From assembly GCA_023435925.1 (NCBI GenBank), contig JAEZLF010000235.1, forward strand, positions 1 through 12,798: 12,798 nt of DNA. Direction: 5' to 3'. Shown here one piece after another: positions 1 through 6,288 of the stretch (its first letter is position 1; every line of letters starts with the position of its first letter). The position numbers and the translations under genes were made by a program. Origin of the DNA: Bacillota bacterium. GTDB lineage: Bacteria; Bacillota; Clostridia; Acetivibrionales; DTU013. Under the pieces are notes generated by a model. That model saw nothing but the letters and a program-made list of their open reading frames with translations, searched no databases and was not told where the DNA came from.

Positions 1-123
1 GTGGCATATCACGTGCTTGACATTATGCAGGGAGTCCATGATGCATCCAATGACGGCGGCCACTGTGAACTGAAAAGCCCATGTGAACGCCCGGCGGCAT
101 TTGAGATGGATACGCTTTTATGA
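1..123 (+). CDS. Gfo/Idh/MocA-type oxidoreductase, C-terminal fragment
   Basis: Frame 1 is open from the first base to a TGA at 121-123 and gives the last 40 residues of a protein whose start lies outside the window. The pattern AYHVLDIMQGVHDASNDGG, then a short beta segment and ERPAAFEMDTLL, matches the usual C-terminus of Gfo/Idh/MocA dehydrogenases: an 'ALHVLDIM' helix, a GxHVEL-type strand and an ERPxxL tail. Members are NAD(P)-dependent cytosolic oxidoreductases of sugars, inositols and related compounds. The Rossmann domain and catalytic residues are not visible, so the substrate cannot be inferred. The family call rests on about 40 residues from memory of the family. Confidence 0.65.
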   Translation: MAYHVLDIMQGVHDASNDGGHCELKSPCERPAAFEMDTLL

Positions 124-254
124 TCAACAATTTCCACGTATTAACTTACATAATATGGCTATCTTTCTGCGGCTCTTTGTGATAAAATACGGGTATTAAG
201 CAAAGCTAAAGTTCACTGATGTGCTCGGTGTATACAAGCGGGAGGATATACTGT

Positions 255-929
255 ATGAATGGAAACGTGCCGGAAATTCATGGAAACTTGCGAAAGCACA
301 TGGTTCGCGTTCCTGAAGCTATATCGCAGGTCAGCGGAATCAAAATATTCGGTAAGCTGATAAAGTCAATTCTGTTCACTACGGATGTTGCGCTGATAAA
401 AAACAGCAATGCCAATGCCATCATTGCTGTTTATCCCTTTACGCCCCAACCGTCCATCACGCATGCCATTATTTCCGTCTCAGATGTTCCTGTTTTTTGT
501 GGTATCGGTGGAGGTACAACGACTGGTCAGAGGGTGATCAATCTGGCTATGGATGCTGAGTTTCAGGGGGCTATTGGCGTAGTGGTAAACGCTCCAACAT
601 CCAACGATATTATCAGGCAGGTTGATGAGAAAATTGATATTCCTATCGTAGTGACAATTGTGTCGGAAAAGACGAATATTGCGGATAGAATTGCTGCCGG
701 GGCAACGATATTGAATGTTTCAGGTGCAGGAAGAACGGTTGAAATTGTGAAAAGAATCAGGGACGAGTTCCCCGAGGTGCCGATTATTGCAACAGGAGGC
801 CCTACGGAGGCTTCTATTCTGGCTACCATTGAAGCCGGTGCTAATGCTATCACATATACACCGCCTACATCCGCCGAAATATTTAAGGGCCTTATGATCA
901 AGTACAGGAACACAGATGGCGGAATTTAG
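255..929 (+). CDS. TIM-barrel protein of unknown substrate (clostridial 'hydrolase'-type family)
   Basis: Encodes 224 residues. An upstream in-frame ATG at 219 exists, but the ATG at 255 is chosen because GGAGG at 241-245 lies 9 nt before it and the conserved-looking protein begins there (MNGNVPEIHGNLRKH). Alternating strands and helices suggest a (beta/alpha)8 barrel. Segments include FTTDVALI (41-48), AVYPFTPQP (58-66), PVFCGIGGG (79-87), GVVVNAPT (108-115) and IIATGGPTEASILATIEAGANAITYTPP (177-204). The GG loop followed by a GANAI strand resembles the C-terminal phosphate-binding end of barrels such as NanE-like epimerases. Homologues I remember carry the generic name 'hydrolase', without a proven reaction. 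There is no signal peptide or membrane segment. It begins 131 nt after the oxidoreductase and ends with TAG. Function unknown; the fold call is inference. Confidence 0.6.
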   Translation: MNGNVPEIHGNLRKHMVRVPEAISQVSGIKIFGKLIKSILFTTDVALIKNSNANAIIAVYPFTPQPSITHAIISVSDVPVFCGIGGGTTTGQRVINLAMDAEFQGAIGVVVNAPTSNDIIRQVDEKIDIPIVVTIVSEKTNIADRIAAGATILNVSGAGRTVEIVKRIRDEFPEVPIIATGGPTEASILATIEAGANAITYTPPTSAEIFKGLMIKYRNTDGGI

Positions 930-972
930 TACGAATAGCGCAACCTTTCGCTGCAATAATAGAGACATGCAA

Positions 973-1006
973 AACGGCCGGTTATGAACCTTTAATTCCG
1001 GCCGTT
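973..1006 (+). terminator. Perfect 9-bp hairpin after the TIM-barrel gene, terminator-like
   Basis: AACGGCCGG at 973-981 pairs perfectly with CCGGCCGTT at 998-1006 around a 16-nt loop, 43 nt after the TAG stop. A flanking CATGC (966-970) and GCATG (1008-1012) could lengthen the stem. No U-run follows, so it is not a classical intrinsic terminator. It could protect the 3' end or separate this transcript from the convergent arsR operon. The rest of 930-1197 shows no gene. Confidence 0.35.
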
Positions 1007-1197
1007 AGCATGCATCGATGCAAATCATTTCATTGTTCAATTCGTTTCAGACTCACCTTTCATTCCTTCGGGCAACCGCCCTTACTACTTTTTCAATGGA
1101 CTCAATCCTTTCCAAAGTAATGAAGTATATTTAATCCTCGAGGTACTATAATGATTCCCCAATGAGAGGCTGTCTAAACAATAAAAAATATTATACT

Positions 1198-1479
1198 TTA
1201 CACTTCTTTATTAAAAAGGACGCTCATAATCCTGACAACATCCGGATCGACAACATAATACTTTATCTCCAGGCCATGGCGTTCCCCATCAATAATTCCT
1301 GCAGCTCTTAGCTTTGCAAGATGCTGTGAAACTGTGGATTGGGGGAGTCCAAGACAATCCTGTATTTTGGTGACATTGCATTTGTTCTCGATGAGACCTT
1401 TTACAATACACAGCCTGTGAGGATGTGCCAAAGCTTTTATTTTATCCGCCTTCTTTTCGTACATTTTCAAATCGGTCAA
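1198..1479 (-). CDS. ArsR/SmtB-family repressor, probably of the sulfur operon
   Basis: A 93-residue winged-helix protein. The frame is open from a TTG at 1485, but AGGAGG (1488-1493) would lie only 2 nt from it. The TTG at 1479 has an 8-nt spacing and is preferred; the first ATG (1464) is too far. Residues 16-25 (ALAHPHRLCI) are the typical ArsR second helix. Recognition helix LPQSTVSQHLAKLRAAGII spans 45-63, and the wing covers about 64-77 (GERHGLEIKYYVV). Cysteines lie at C24, C34 and C42. C34 and C42 flank the helix where ArsR and related sensors carry thiol or metal ligands. The gene lies 89 nt downstream of the sulfur-transferase fusion on the same strand and is probably co-transcribed. 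Together these suggest a thiol- or persulfide-responsive repressor rather than an arsenic sensor; that part is inference. Confidence 0.85.
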   Translation of the reverse strand: MTDLKMYEKKADKIKALAHPHRLCIVKGLIENKCNVTKIQDCLGLPQSTVSQHLAKLRAAGIIDGERHGLEIKYYVVDPDVVRIMSVLFNKEV

Positions 1480-1487
1480 CCTCAAAA

Positions 1488-1532
1488 CCTCCTGTTTTAA
1501 GAACTAGCCTCCTGTTTATCAACTAACCTCCC
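1488..1532 (-). repeat. Three tandem SD-containing repeats in the arsR leader
   Basis: Read on the minus strand, GGGAGG (1527-1532), AGGAGG (1508-1513) and AGGAGG (1488-1493) recur with periods of 19 and 20 nt. The first two are followed by near-identical text, TTAGTTGATAAA versus CTAGTTCTTAAA. Only the last copy is correctly placed for the TTG start at 1479. The array lies between the stop of the upstream fusion gene (1569) and arsR. It looks like a small tandem duplication of a ribosome binding site and may act as a standby site for ribosomes; the effect is unknown. Confidence 0.6.
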
Positions 1533-1568
1533 GCTTACATAACCAGTTTTCGTTATCAGTAACCAACC

Positions 1569-4037
1569 TTAGATGAATAATGTCATGTCCGATTCCTCTG
1601 CAGCACCCAAAAAGGATGCAACGCCGCCTATGGTAACGCCGTCCATGAGCTCTTCCCTTTTTATTCCCATAATATCCATCGACATATTACAAGCAACAAA
1701 GTTTACACCATTCTTCCCTGCCTGGTCAATAAGCTGCTCCAGAGAGGAAATATTCTTTTTATTCATCAGATAACGTATCATTTTGGGACCTGCTCCGGCC
1801 ATATTCATTTTGGACAGCGAAAGCTTTCTTGATCCCTTAGGCATCATGACTCCAAACATTCTGGAGATAAAATCCTTTTTTATGCCGACATCCGGCTTTC
1901 GTAAAATATTCAAACCCCAGAACGTGAAAAACATGGTGACCTTTCTTCCCATTGCAGCTGCTCCGTTGGCAATGATGAATGATGCTATGGCTTTATCCAG
2001 ATCATTGCTGAAAACTATCATCGACTTGTCATGATTGTTTTTTACAGAAACGCTTTCGTTTAGCGGGAGTTCCTTTTTTATGGTTGCTGTAAAGGCGTTA
2101 TTTGTAAAGGCAACATCGAGCAGCTTGTTACCGGTGCTTTTACACCAGGTTTTTATGTCTTCCTGGAATGCCGGATCCGTAGCCCTGACTTCGAGGATCT
2201 CATTGTAATTCATAGACCGGATGGCATCGTAGACCTTCACAATAGGTCCCGGACATTGGAGGCCGCATGCATCCAATTGTACTTTAACATCTGCTTCAGC
2301 TGCAGGTGTACTGCTGCTGACCGGTTTGATATCATCGTTTTTCATAACCCGGTCATTTTCATAAATATCTTCATTGGATTGTTTCTGTGTGGCCATCAAC
2401 CAGGTCTTATAGCCTCCGCTTAGATTCTTTACATGCAGATATCCATTCTGCATCAGAATCCTGGCTGCCAGATAGCCTCTCAATCCCACCTGACAGAAGA
2501 GATATATTTCCTTGTCTTTGGGTATCTCTGTTAGTCTGTCTCTCAGGTCATCCAGAGGAATGTTGACGGAACCGTCAATGGTGCCCAGCTGAAACTCTTC
2601 AGGCGATCTGACATCCAGTAGCAGCGATTTATCACTATTAATGCTGTCCACTTCATTCCAGTGAAATATGTTGCTGTCCTTTTTCAATATATTAGAGGCT
2701 GTATAACCTGCTATATTGACAGGATCCTTTGCGGAAGAGTAGGGAGGAGCGTAGGCTAGTTCAAGCTTTTCCAGGTCATGCACCGTCATTCCTGCTCTCA
2801 TTGCCACGGAGAGCACATCGATTCTCTTGTCTACACCCTCATATCCGACAATTTGTGCTCCCAGAAGCTTTCCGTCGTCTTTTTTAAACAGCAGCTTGAT
2901 GGACATGGGAATAGCACCGGGATAGTAGCCCGCATGGGATGCGGAATGTGTGAAGGATTTCTCGTAGTCGACACCGGCCTTTTTCAACATTCTTTCATTG
3001 TTACCGGATACGGCGACAGTGATATCGAATACCTTCACAATAGAGGTTCCCTGAGTTCCTTCAAATTTTTCAGACATTCCGTAAATGTTGTTGGCGGCAA
3101 TTCTTCCCTGCTTGTTAGCCGGTCCTGCCAGCGGAATAAGTGCTTCGCTGCCGCTGACAAAATCCTTAACTTCAATGGCATCGCCTACTGCATAGATATC
3201 CGGGTCAGAGGTCTGCAAATACTCATTTACATATATCCCGCCTGTTTTTCCGATCTTCAGACCGGCGTCTGCGGCCAGCTTTGCTTCCGGGCGAACCCCT
3301 ATACCCATAATAACCATATCTGCAAGCAGGGTTCGCCCGCTGCTGAGATTTACTCCAATACGGTCATTTCGATCTTCGAATGACTCTACGGCATCCTTTA
3401 GATAAAGCTCTACCTTCTTCGTCTTCATATGCTGGTGAACCAGTGCTGCCATTTCATAGTCAAGAGGCCCGATCACATGGTCGGCAAGCTCAACAACAGT
3501 TACCTTTACTCCACGCATATGAAGATTCTCCGCTACTTCAAGCCCAATGAAACCAGCACCCACAATAATAGCTCTTGCGGGGTTCATTTGCTCAACATAA
3601 TCGGTGATTCTGTAAGTATCCGGGATATTGCGCAGGGTAAAAATTTTCGATGAATCCATTCCAGGCAGCTTTGGCCTGATAGGTTCGGCCCCTGGGGAGA
3701 GTATCAATTTATCATAGGTTTCCGTATAAACCGTATTTGCCATAGCATTGCGAATCTGAACGGTCTTGTTCACCCGGTCTATCTGCGTAACTTCGCTGTT
3801 CACCCGTACATCAATATGAAACCGTTGCTTCATCTTATCGGGTGTTTGTACTAAAAGCTTATCTTTATCCTTTATCACTCCGCCAATAAAATAAGGAAGC
3901 CCACAGTTGGCGAATGAAATATGTTCGCCCTTTTCTACCAGAATAATCTCTGCACTCTCATCCAGCCTCCGGAGTCTTGCAGCCGCACTGGCTCCTCCGG
4001 CGACACCGCCTACAATAATGATTTTTCTTATAGCCAT
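1569..4037 (-). CDS. Four-module sulfur-transfer fusion: CoA-disulfide-reductase-like flavoprotein + rhodanese + TusA + DsrE-like
   Basis: Encodes 822 residues from the ATG at 4037, preceded by AGGTGG (4043-4048) with a 5-nt gap. A TTG-type extension to 4076 is rejected. Residues 1-445 are a FAD/NAD(P) disulfide-reductase fold. The FAD loop is GGVAGG (10-15), the single redox cysteine is C45 in SFANCGLPY, the second dinucleotide motif is GAGFIG (160-165), and the FAD-contact motif is DPDIYAVGD (278-286). Residues about 460-550 are a rhodanese domain with active-site C515 in CQVGLRG. Residues about 586-655 are TusA-like, with CGLQCPGP and its acceptor C591 plus C595. Residues about 670-822 are DsrE-like, with C783 in VACNMSMDIMG. 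Every expected sulfur-carrying cysteine is present. Known relatives reduce CoA disulfide or persulfides using NAD(P)H. Here sulfane sulfur could pass from flavoprotein to rhodanese to TusA to DsrE inside one cytosolic polypeptide. Co-transcription with the ArsR gene supports a sulfide or persulfide role. The order of transfer is inference. Confidence 0.9.
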   Translation of the reverse strand: MAIRKIIIVGGVAGGASAAARLRRLDESAEIILVEKGEHISFANCGLPYFIGGVIKDKDKLLVQTPDKMKQRFHIDVRVNSEVTQIDRVNKTVQIRNAMANTVYTETYDKLILSPGAEPIRPKLPGMDSSKIFTLRNIPDTYRITDYVEQMNPARAIIVGAGFIGLEVAENLHMRGVKVTVVELADHVIGPLDYEMAALVHQHMKTKKVELYLKDAVESFEDRNDRIGVNLSSGRTLLADMVIMGIGVRPEAKLAADAGLKIGKTGGIYVNEYLQTSDPDIYAVGDAIEVKDFVSGSEALIPLAGPANKQGRIAANNIYGMSEKFEGTQGTSIVKVFDITVAVSGNNERMLKKAGVDYEKSFTHSASHAGYYPGAIPMSIKLLFKKDDGKLLGAQIVGYEGVDKRIDVLSVAMRAGMTVHDLEKLELAYAPPYSSAKDPVNIAGYTASNILKKDSNIFHWNEVDSINSDKSLLLDVRSPEEFQLGTIDGSVNIPLDDLRDRLTEIPKDKEIYLFCQVGLRGYLAARILMQNGYLHVKNLSGGYKTWLMATQKQSNEDIYENDRVMKNDDIKPVSSSTPAAEADVKVQLDACGLQCPGPIVKVYDAIRSMNYNEILEVRATDPAFQEDIKTWCKSTGNKLLDVAFTNNAFTATIKKELPLNESVSVKNNHDKSMIVFSNDLDKAIASFIIANGAAAMGRKVTMFFTFWGLNILRKPDVGIKKDFISRMFGVMMPKGSRKLSLSKMNMAGAGPKMIRYLMNKKNISSLEQLIDQAGKNGVNFVACNMSMDIMGIKREELMDGVTIGGVASFLGAAEESDMTLFI

Positions 4038-4067
4038 TTTAACCACCTCAAAAAAAGATATATTTAT

Positions 4068-4116
4068 ATATTGCAATATTACGATATAATAATATTATTA
4101 TATGCATACATGTATG
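4068..4116. promoter_or_regulatory. Array of three perfect palindromes, candidate ArsR operators
   Basis: Three perfect palindromes follow each other: ATATTGCAATAT (4068-4079), a 20-bp palindrome with half-site ATATAATAAT (4084-4103), and CATACATGTATG (4105-4116). Their centres are 20 and 17 bp apart, about two helical turns. The second covers the -10 and start region, the third abuts the -35, and the first lies in the 5' untranslated region of the sulfur-fusion operon. ArsR proteins bind AT-rich inverted repeats that overlap promoters, and the operon encodes one. AT-rich DNA gives chance palindromes, but three in 49 bp at a promoter is notable. Confidence 0.55.
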
Positions 4117-4120
4117 TCAA
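4092..4120 (-). promoter_or_regulatory. Sigma-70 promoter of the sulfur-fusion/arsR operon
   Basis: On the minus strand a perfect TTGACA (4120-4115) is followed by a 17-nt spacer and TAATAT (4097-4092). Transcription would start near 4085, leaving a leader of about 48 nt before the ATG at 4037. The -10 is only four of six to consensus and sits within an AT-rich palindrome, so its exact register is uncertain. Confidence 0.6.
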
Positions 4121-4190
4121 TGACAAAAATAATGTATCCACGTTAAGCGTATATATAGATTGGGTAACAACTGAAGAAAGAAGGAAAAAT

Positions 4191-4219
4191 TTGAAAAGAG
4201 GGAGAATACATCGTATAAT
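4191..4219 (+). promoter_or_regulatory. Sigma-70 promoter of the zinc-ribbon gene
   Basis: TTGAAA (4191-4196), a 17-nt spacer and a perfect TATAAT (4214-4219) precede the ATG at 4298 by 78 nt. The predicted transcript starts near 4226. It is divergent from the sulfur-operon promoter and about 70 bp from it, so the palindromes there need not control this gene. Confidence 0.75.
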
Positions 4220-4297
4220 GTTATCAGATGCATAAGGCAAGTTTCATTTTCGGGGATTGTGAATTCAAAGAATGTATAATAGAAGGGAGCAAACCAA

Positions 4298-4909
4298 ATG
4301 TATTGTGAGAATTGTGGGAGTCAAATGCCCGACGGATCTAAATTCTGTGTATCCTGCGGAGCAAAAGTAGAAAGTAGGGAAGATCTTCAGGAGGGCTCTG
4401 TTCAAGAAACTGCTGCCAGTGTGGATAATGCTGCCGTAGTTCTGGAAGATCCCGTACCGCAACCCATTCCACCGCAGCCTGTGCCAACACCACCTGCAGC
4501 TAGCCAGCCGGTTCAGACAGCTCAAACAGTTCAGACTCAACAAACACCTCCCGTATATAACCAGACAGCTTCGAATCAAAATTATCAACAGCCGGTTCAG
4601 CCGGTATCTTCACAGCAGCAGGCAGCTCCCCAGCAGGTTATTATTCGGAAGCCGGCCGCCACAACGCCACTGCCTGTTTGGAAATTTATCGGAATATTCC
4701 TGCTGATGGGTATACCGATCCTGAATATAGTGATGATTTTTGTATGGAGCTTTGGCCACTCCTGTAACCAGAACACAAAAAATTATGCCAGAGCGATTCT
4801 TATTCTCTGGGTTATTGCAATTGTCCTTGTGATTGTTGGCTATTTCACCATATGGAGTTCCATTTCAGCCCTTTTAGGTGACTATAGTATGCCGTATTTT
4901 ACATATTGA
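4298..4909 (+). CDS. Zinc-ribbon membrane protein with a Pro/Gln-rich linker
   Basis: Encodes 203 residues; AAGGGAG (4283-4289) lies 8 nt before the ATG. The N-terminus is a one-zinc ribbon with C3-x2-C6 and C17-x2-C20 (MYCENCG and FCVSCG). Residues about 24-50 are acidic. Residues about 51-113 form a disordered linker rich in Pro, Gln, Thr and Val. Two membrane helices follow, at about 129-151 (FIGIFLLMGIPILNIVMIFVW) and 165-190 (RAILILWVIAIVLVIVGYFTIW), joined by a polar loop, SFGHSCNQNTKN. With no signal peptide, the ribbon and linker are probably cytosolic and anchored by the C-terminal hairpin. Clostridia have many such zinc-ribbon membrane proteins without known function. It has its own promoter and no operon partner. 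No specific role is proposed. Confidence 0.85.
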   Translation: MYCENCGSQMPDGSKFCVSCGAKVESREDLQEGSVQETAASVDNAAVVLEDPVPQPIPPQPVPTPPAASQPVQTAQTVQTQQTPPVYNQTASNQNYQQPVQPVSSQQQAAPQQVIIRKPAATTPLPVWKFIGIFLLMGIPILNIVMIFVWSFGHSCNQNTKNYARAILILWVIAIVLVIVGYFTIWSSISALLGDYSMPYFTY

Positions 4910-4974
4910 TTCGTACCATTGCTTTTTTGTGATCGGAGTATTGTGGAAACTGATCAGCCTCATGTTTAACTTAT

Positions 4975-5311
4975 AACGAGGCACAAGATATCCCCCGCCT
5001 CTATAGGTGGCGGGTACAGATTTGGTTTGCAGGTGGCGAGCATATCTCCCGCCTCGTTGAAACACAGCTGAGGTAAGAACATTTTTCTATAATCGAAAAA
5101 TTTTCTTTGAACCGAAGTGTTATAACAGCAAGGAGACATGTCTGAGATTTTCGGAAATTGTCTCCTTTGTTATGATCATTTAAGACCAGGATGACGAAGT
5201 CATCGACCAGCCGACGTTGTTCAAACGCCACGTTTAGGCGTGGCGCACGAATTGTAGCGCAGGGCGAATTCATCTTGCCCATAGCGAGAGGGTATGGGGG
5301 CTTGCCCCCAT
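4975..5311. ncRNA. Multi-hairpin intergenic element: structured RNA or dispersed repeat
   Basis: The gene-free stretch 4910-5371 holds a dense set of hairpins. AACGAGGC (4975-4982) pairs with GCCTCGTT (5051-5058) and encloses CCCGCC/GGCGGG (4994-4999/5009-5014). ATTTTTC/GAAAAAT pairs at 5081-5087/5095-5101. ATAACA plus AAGGAGACA pair with TGTCTCCTT plus TGTTAT (5122-5138/5159-5173), with a GC bulge. GATGAC-GAA-GTCATC covers 5190-5204. CGCCACG/CGTGGCG pairs at 5226-5232/5239-5245. GGGC/GCCC pairs at 5262-5265/5277-5280. ATGGGGG-CTTG-CCCCCAT covers 5294-5311. A 14-nt near-repeat occurs at 4988-5001 and 5042-5055. Short open frames on the minus strand here look non-coding. I do not recognise a known RNA class. 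It could be a leader of the esterase gene, an independent RNA, or a non-autonomous mobile repeat. The strand is undecided. Confidence 0.5.
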
Positions 5312-5371
5312 TGCAAAATGAATACAGTATTATTAAAAGGGTAAAATGTAAATAGAGGAGAGATTATAATA

Positions 5372-6211
5372 ATGCTTTATGATCAAATCAACATTTGGGA
5401 TGATTTTCATGGCGATATTAGGGGAAACGCCAAATTGGAGGTATATGTCCCGGCGCTTTCAAAGGAAGTATCATCTGTAGAAAGAAAAAAAGCAGTTTTG
5501 ATATGCCCCGGCGGAGGATACGGTTTTGTTTCCGGCAGGGAAGCGGAACCCGTTGCTCTGGCATTTACAGCACAAGGCTTTAATGCTTTTGTTATTACAT
5601 ACGATGTAGCTCCCGCAGTGAGGCATCCTCAACCCTTGCTCGATGTTTCCAGAGCCATGTGCATCATCAGGGAGAATGCAGAAAAATGGCATACGGACAA
5701 CGACAAAATCGCAGTATGCGGCTTCTCTGCCGGAGGACATCTTGCAGCAAGCCTTGGTGTATTCTGGAGAGAAAAATATCTTCAGGAAGCGCTGAAGATT
5801 CAAGAAGGACAGAATAAACCCAATGCTCTTATTCTCTGTTACCCTGTTATTACTTCGATTATTGGTAAGGCACACAGAGGATCTTTCTACAACCTTCTTG
5901 GAGAGAATCTTGATGAAAACGCTTATGAAGCCATGTCCCTCGAAAAGCATGTCAACAGCGATACACCGCCGGCATTTATATGGCATACCTTCAATGACGG
6001 TGCTGTTCCGGTTGATAATGCGTTGTTGTTTGCACAGAGTATGAGAGACAATGATGTTCCTTTCGAACTCCATATTTTCCCCGATGGCGTTCATGGGCTT
6101 TCTCTGTGTGATGAACGAACTGCGACTGAGAAAGCACTTTTTAACGAATATGCGGGGAAGTGGTTTGAATTGTGTGTGGACTGGCTAAAGCAGCATGCAT
6201 TCCAAAAATGA
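5372..6211 (+). CDS. Alpha/beta hydrolase, acetyl-esterase-like
   Basis: Encodes 279 residues, preceded by AGAGGAG (5354-5360), 11 nt before the ATG. The fold is a single alpha/beta-hydrolase domain. The oxyanion loop is PGGGYGFVSGREAEP (46-60), the nucleophile is S119 in GFSAGGH, the acid is probably D209 in HTFNDGAVP, and the base is H241 in PDGVHGLSL. The HGGG-like loop and GxSAGG elbow place it with the esterase/lipase group that includes acetyl-xylan esterases and related carbohydrate deacetylases. There is no signal peptide, so it acts in the cytosol, perhaps deacetylating imported oligosaccharides. The broken aldolase gene starts 77 nt downstream on the same strand, and the large structured intergenic element lies directly upstream. 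The fold and catalytic triad are clear; the natural substrate is not. Confidence 0.85.
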   Translation: MLYDQINIWDDFHGDIRGNAKLEVYVPALSKEVSSVERKKAVLICPGGGYGFVSGREAEPVALAFTAQGFNAFVITYDVAPAVRHPQPLLDVSRAMCIIRENAEKWHTDNDKIAVCGFSAGGHLAASLGVFWREKYLQEALKIQEGQNKPNALILCYPVITSIIGKAHRGSFYNLLGENLDENAYEAMSLEKHVNSDTPPAFIWHTFNDGAVPVDNALLFAQSMRDNDVPFELHIFPDGVHGLSLCDERTATEKALFNEYAGKWFELCVDWLKQHAFQK

Positions 6212-6223
6212 GTCGAAACCTTT

Positions 6224-6241
6224 GCAGAATCACCATTCTGC
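6224..6241 (+). other. Perfect 7-bp hairpin between esterase and aldolase genes
   Basis: GCAGAAT (6224-6230) and ATTCTGC (6235-6241) pair around a CACC loop, 12 nt after the esterase stop. No U-run follows. It may mark a transcript-processing or stability element within a shared transcript rather than a terminator. Confidence 0.35.
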
Positions 6242-6288
6242 TGTAGTATCGAGTAATTGATTTAGCATGAACACGAGGAGAAATACAG

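Noticed and set aside
1164..1179. GAGAGGCTGTCTAAAC resembling an insertion-sequence tip
   Set aside because: The similarity to GAGGCTGTCT-type ends is short, with no partner repeat and no transposase remnant nearby.
2778..3383. Plus-strand open frame inside the sulfur fusion gene
   Set aside because: It is antisense to the flavoprotein domain, which has unmistakable motifs on the other strand.
4930..4956. TGATC/GATCA hairpin after the zinc-ribbon gene as a terminator
   Set aside because: The stem has only 5 bp, has a long loop and lacks a U-run; the T-run lies before it.
5001..5282. Small minus-strand open frame in the esterase-upstream region
   Set aside because: It runs through several perfect hairpins, has no ribosome binding site and no recognisable fold. 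It is better explained by RNA or repeat structure.
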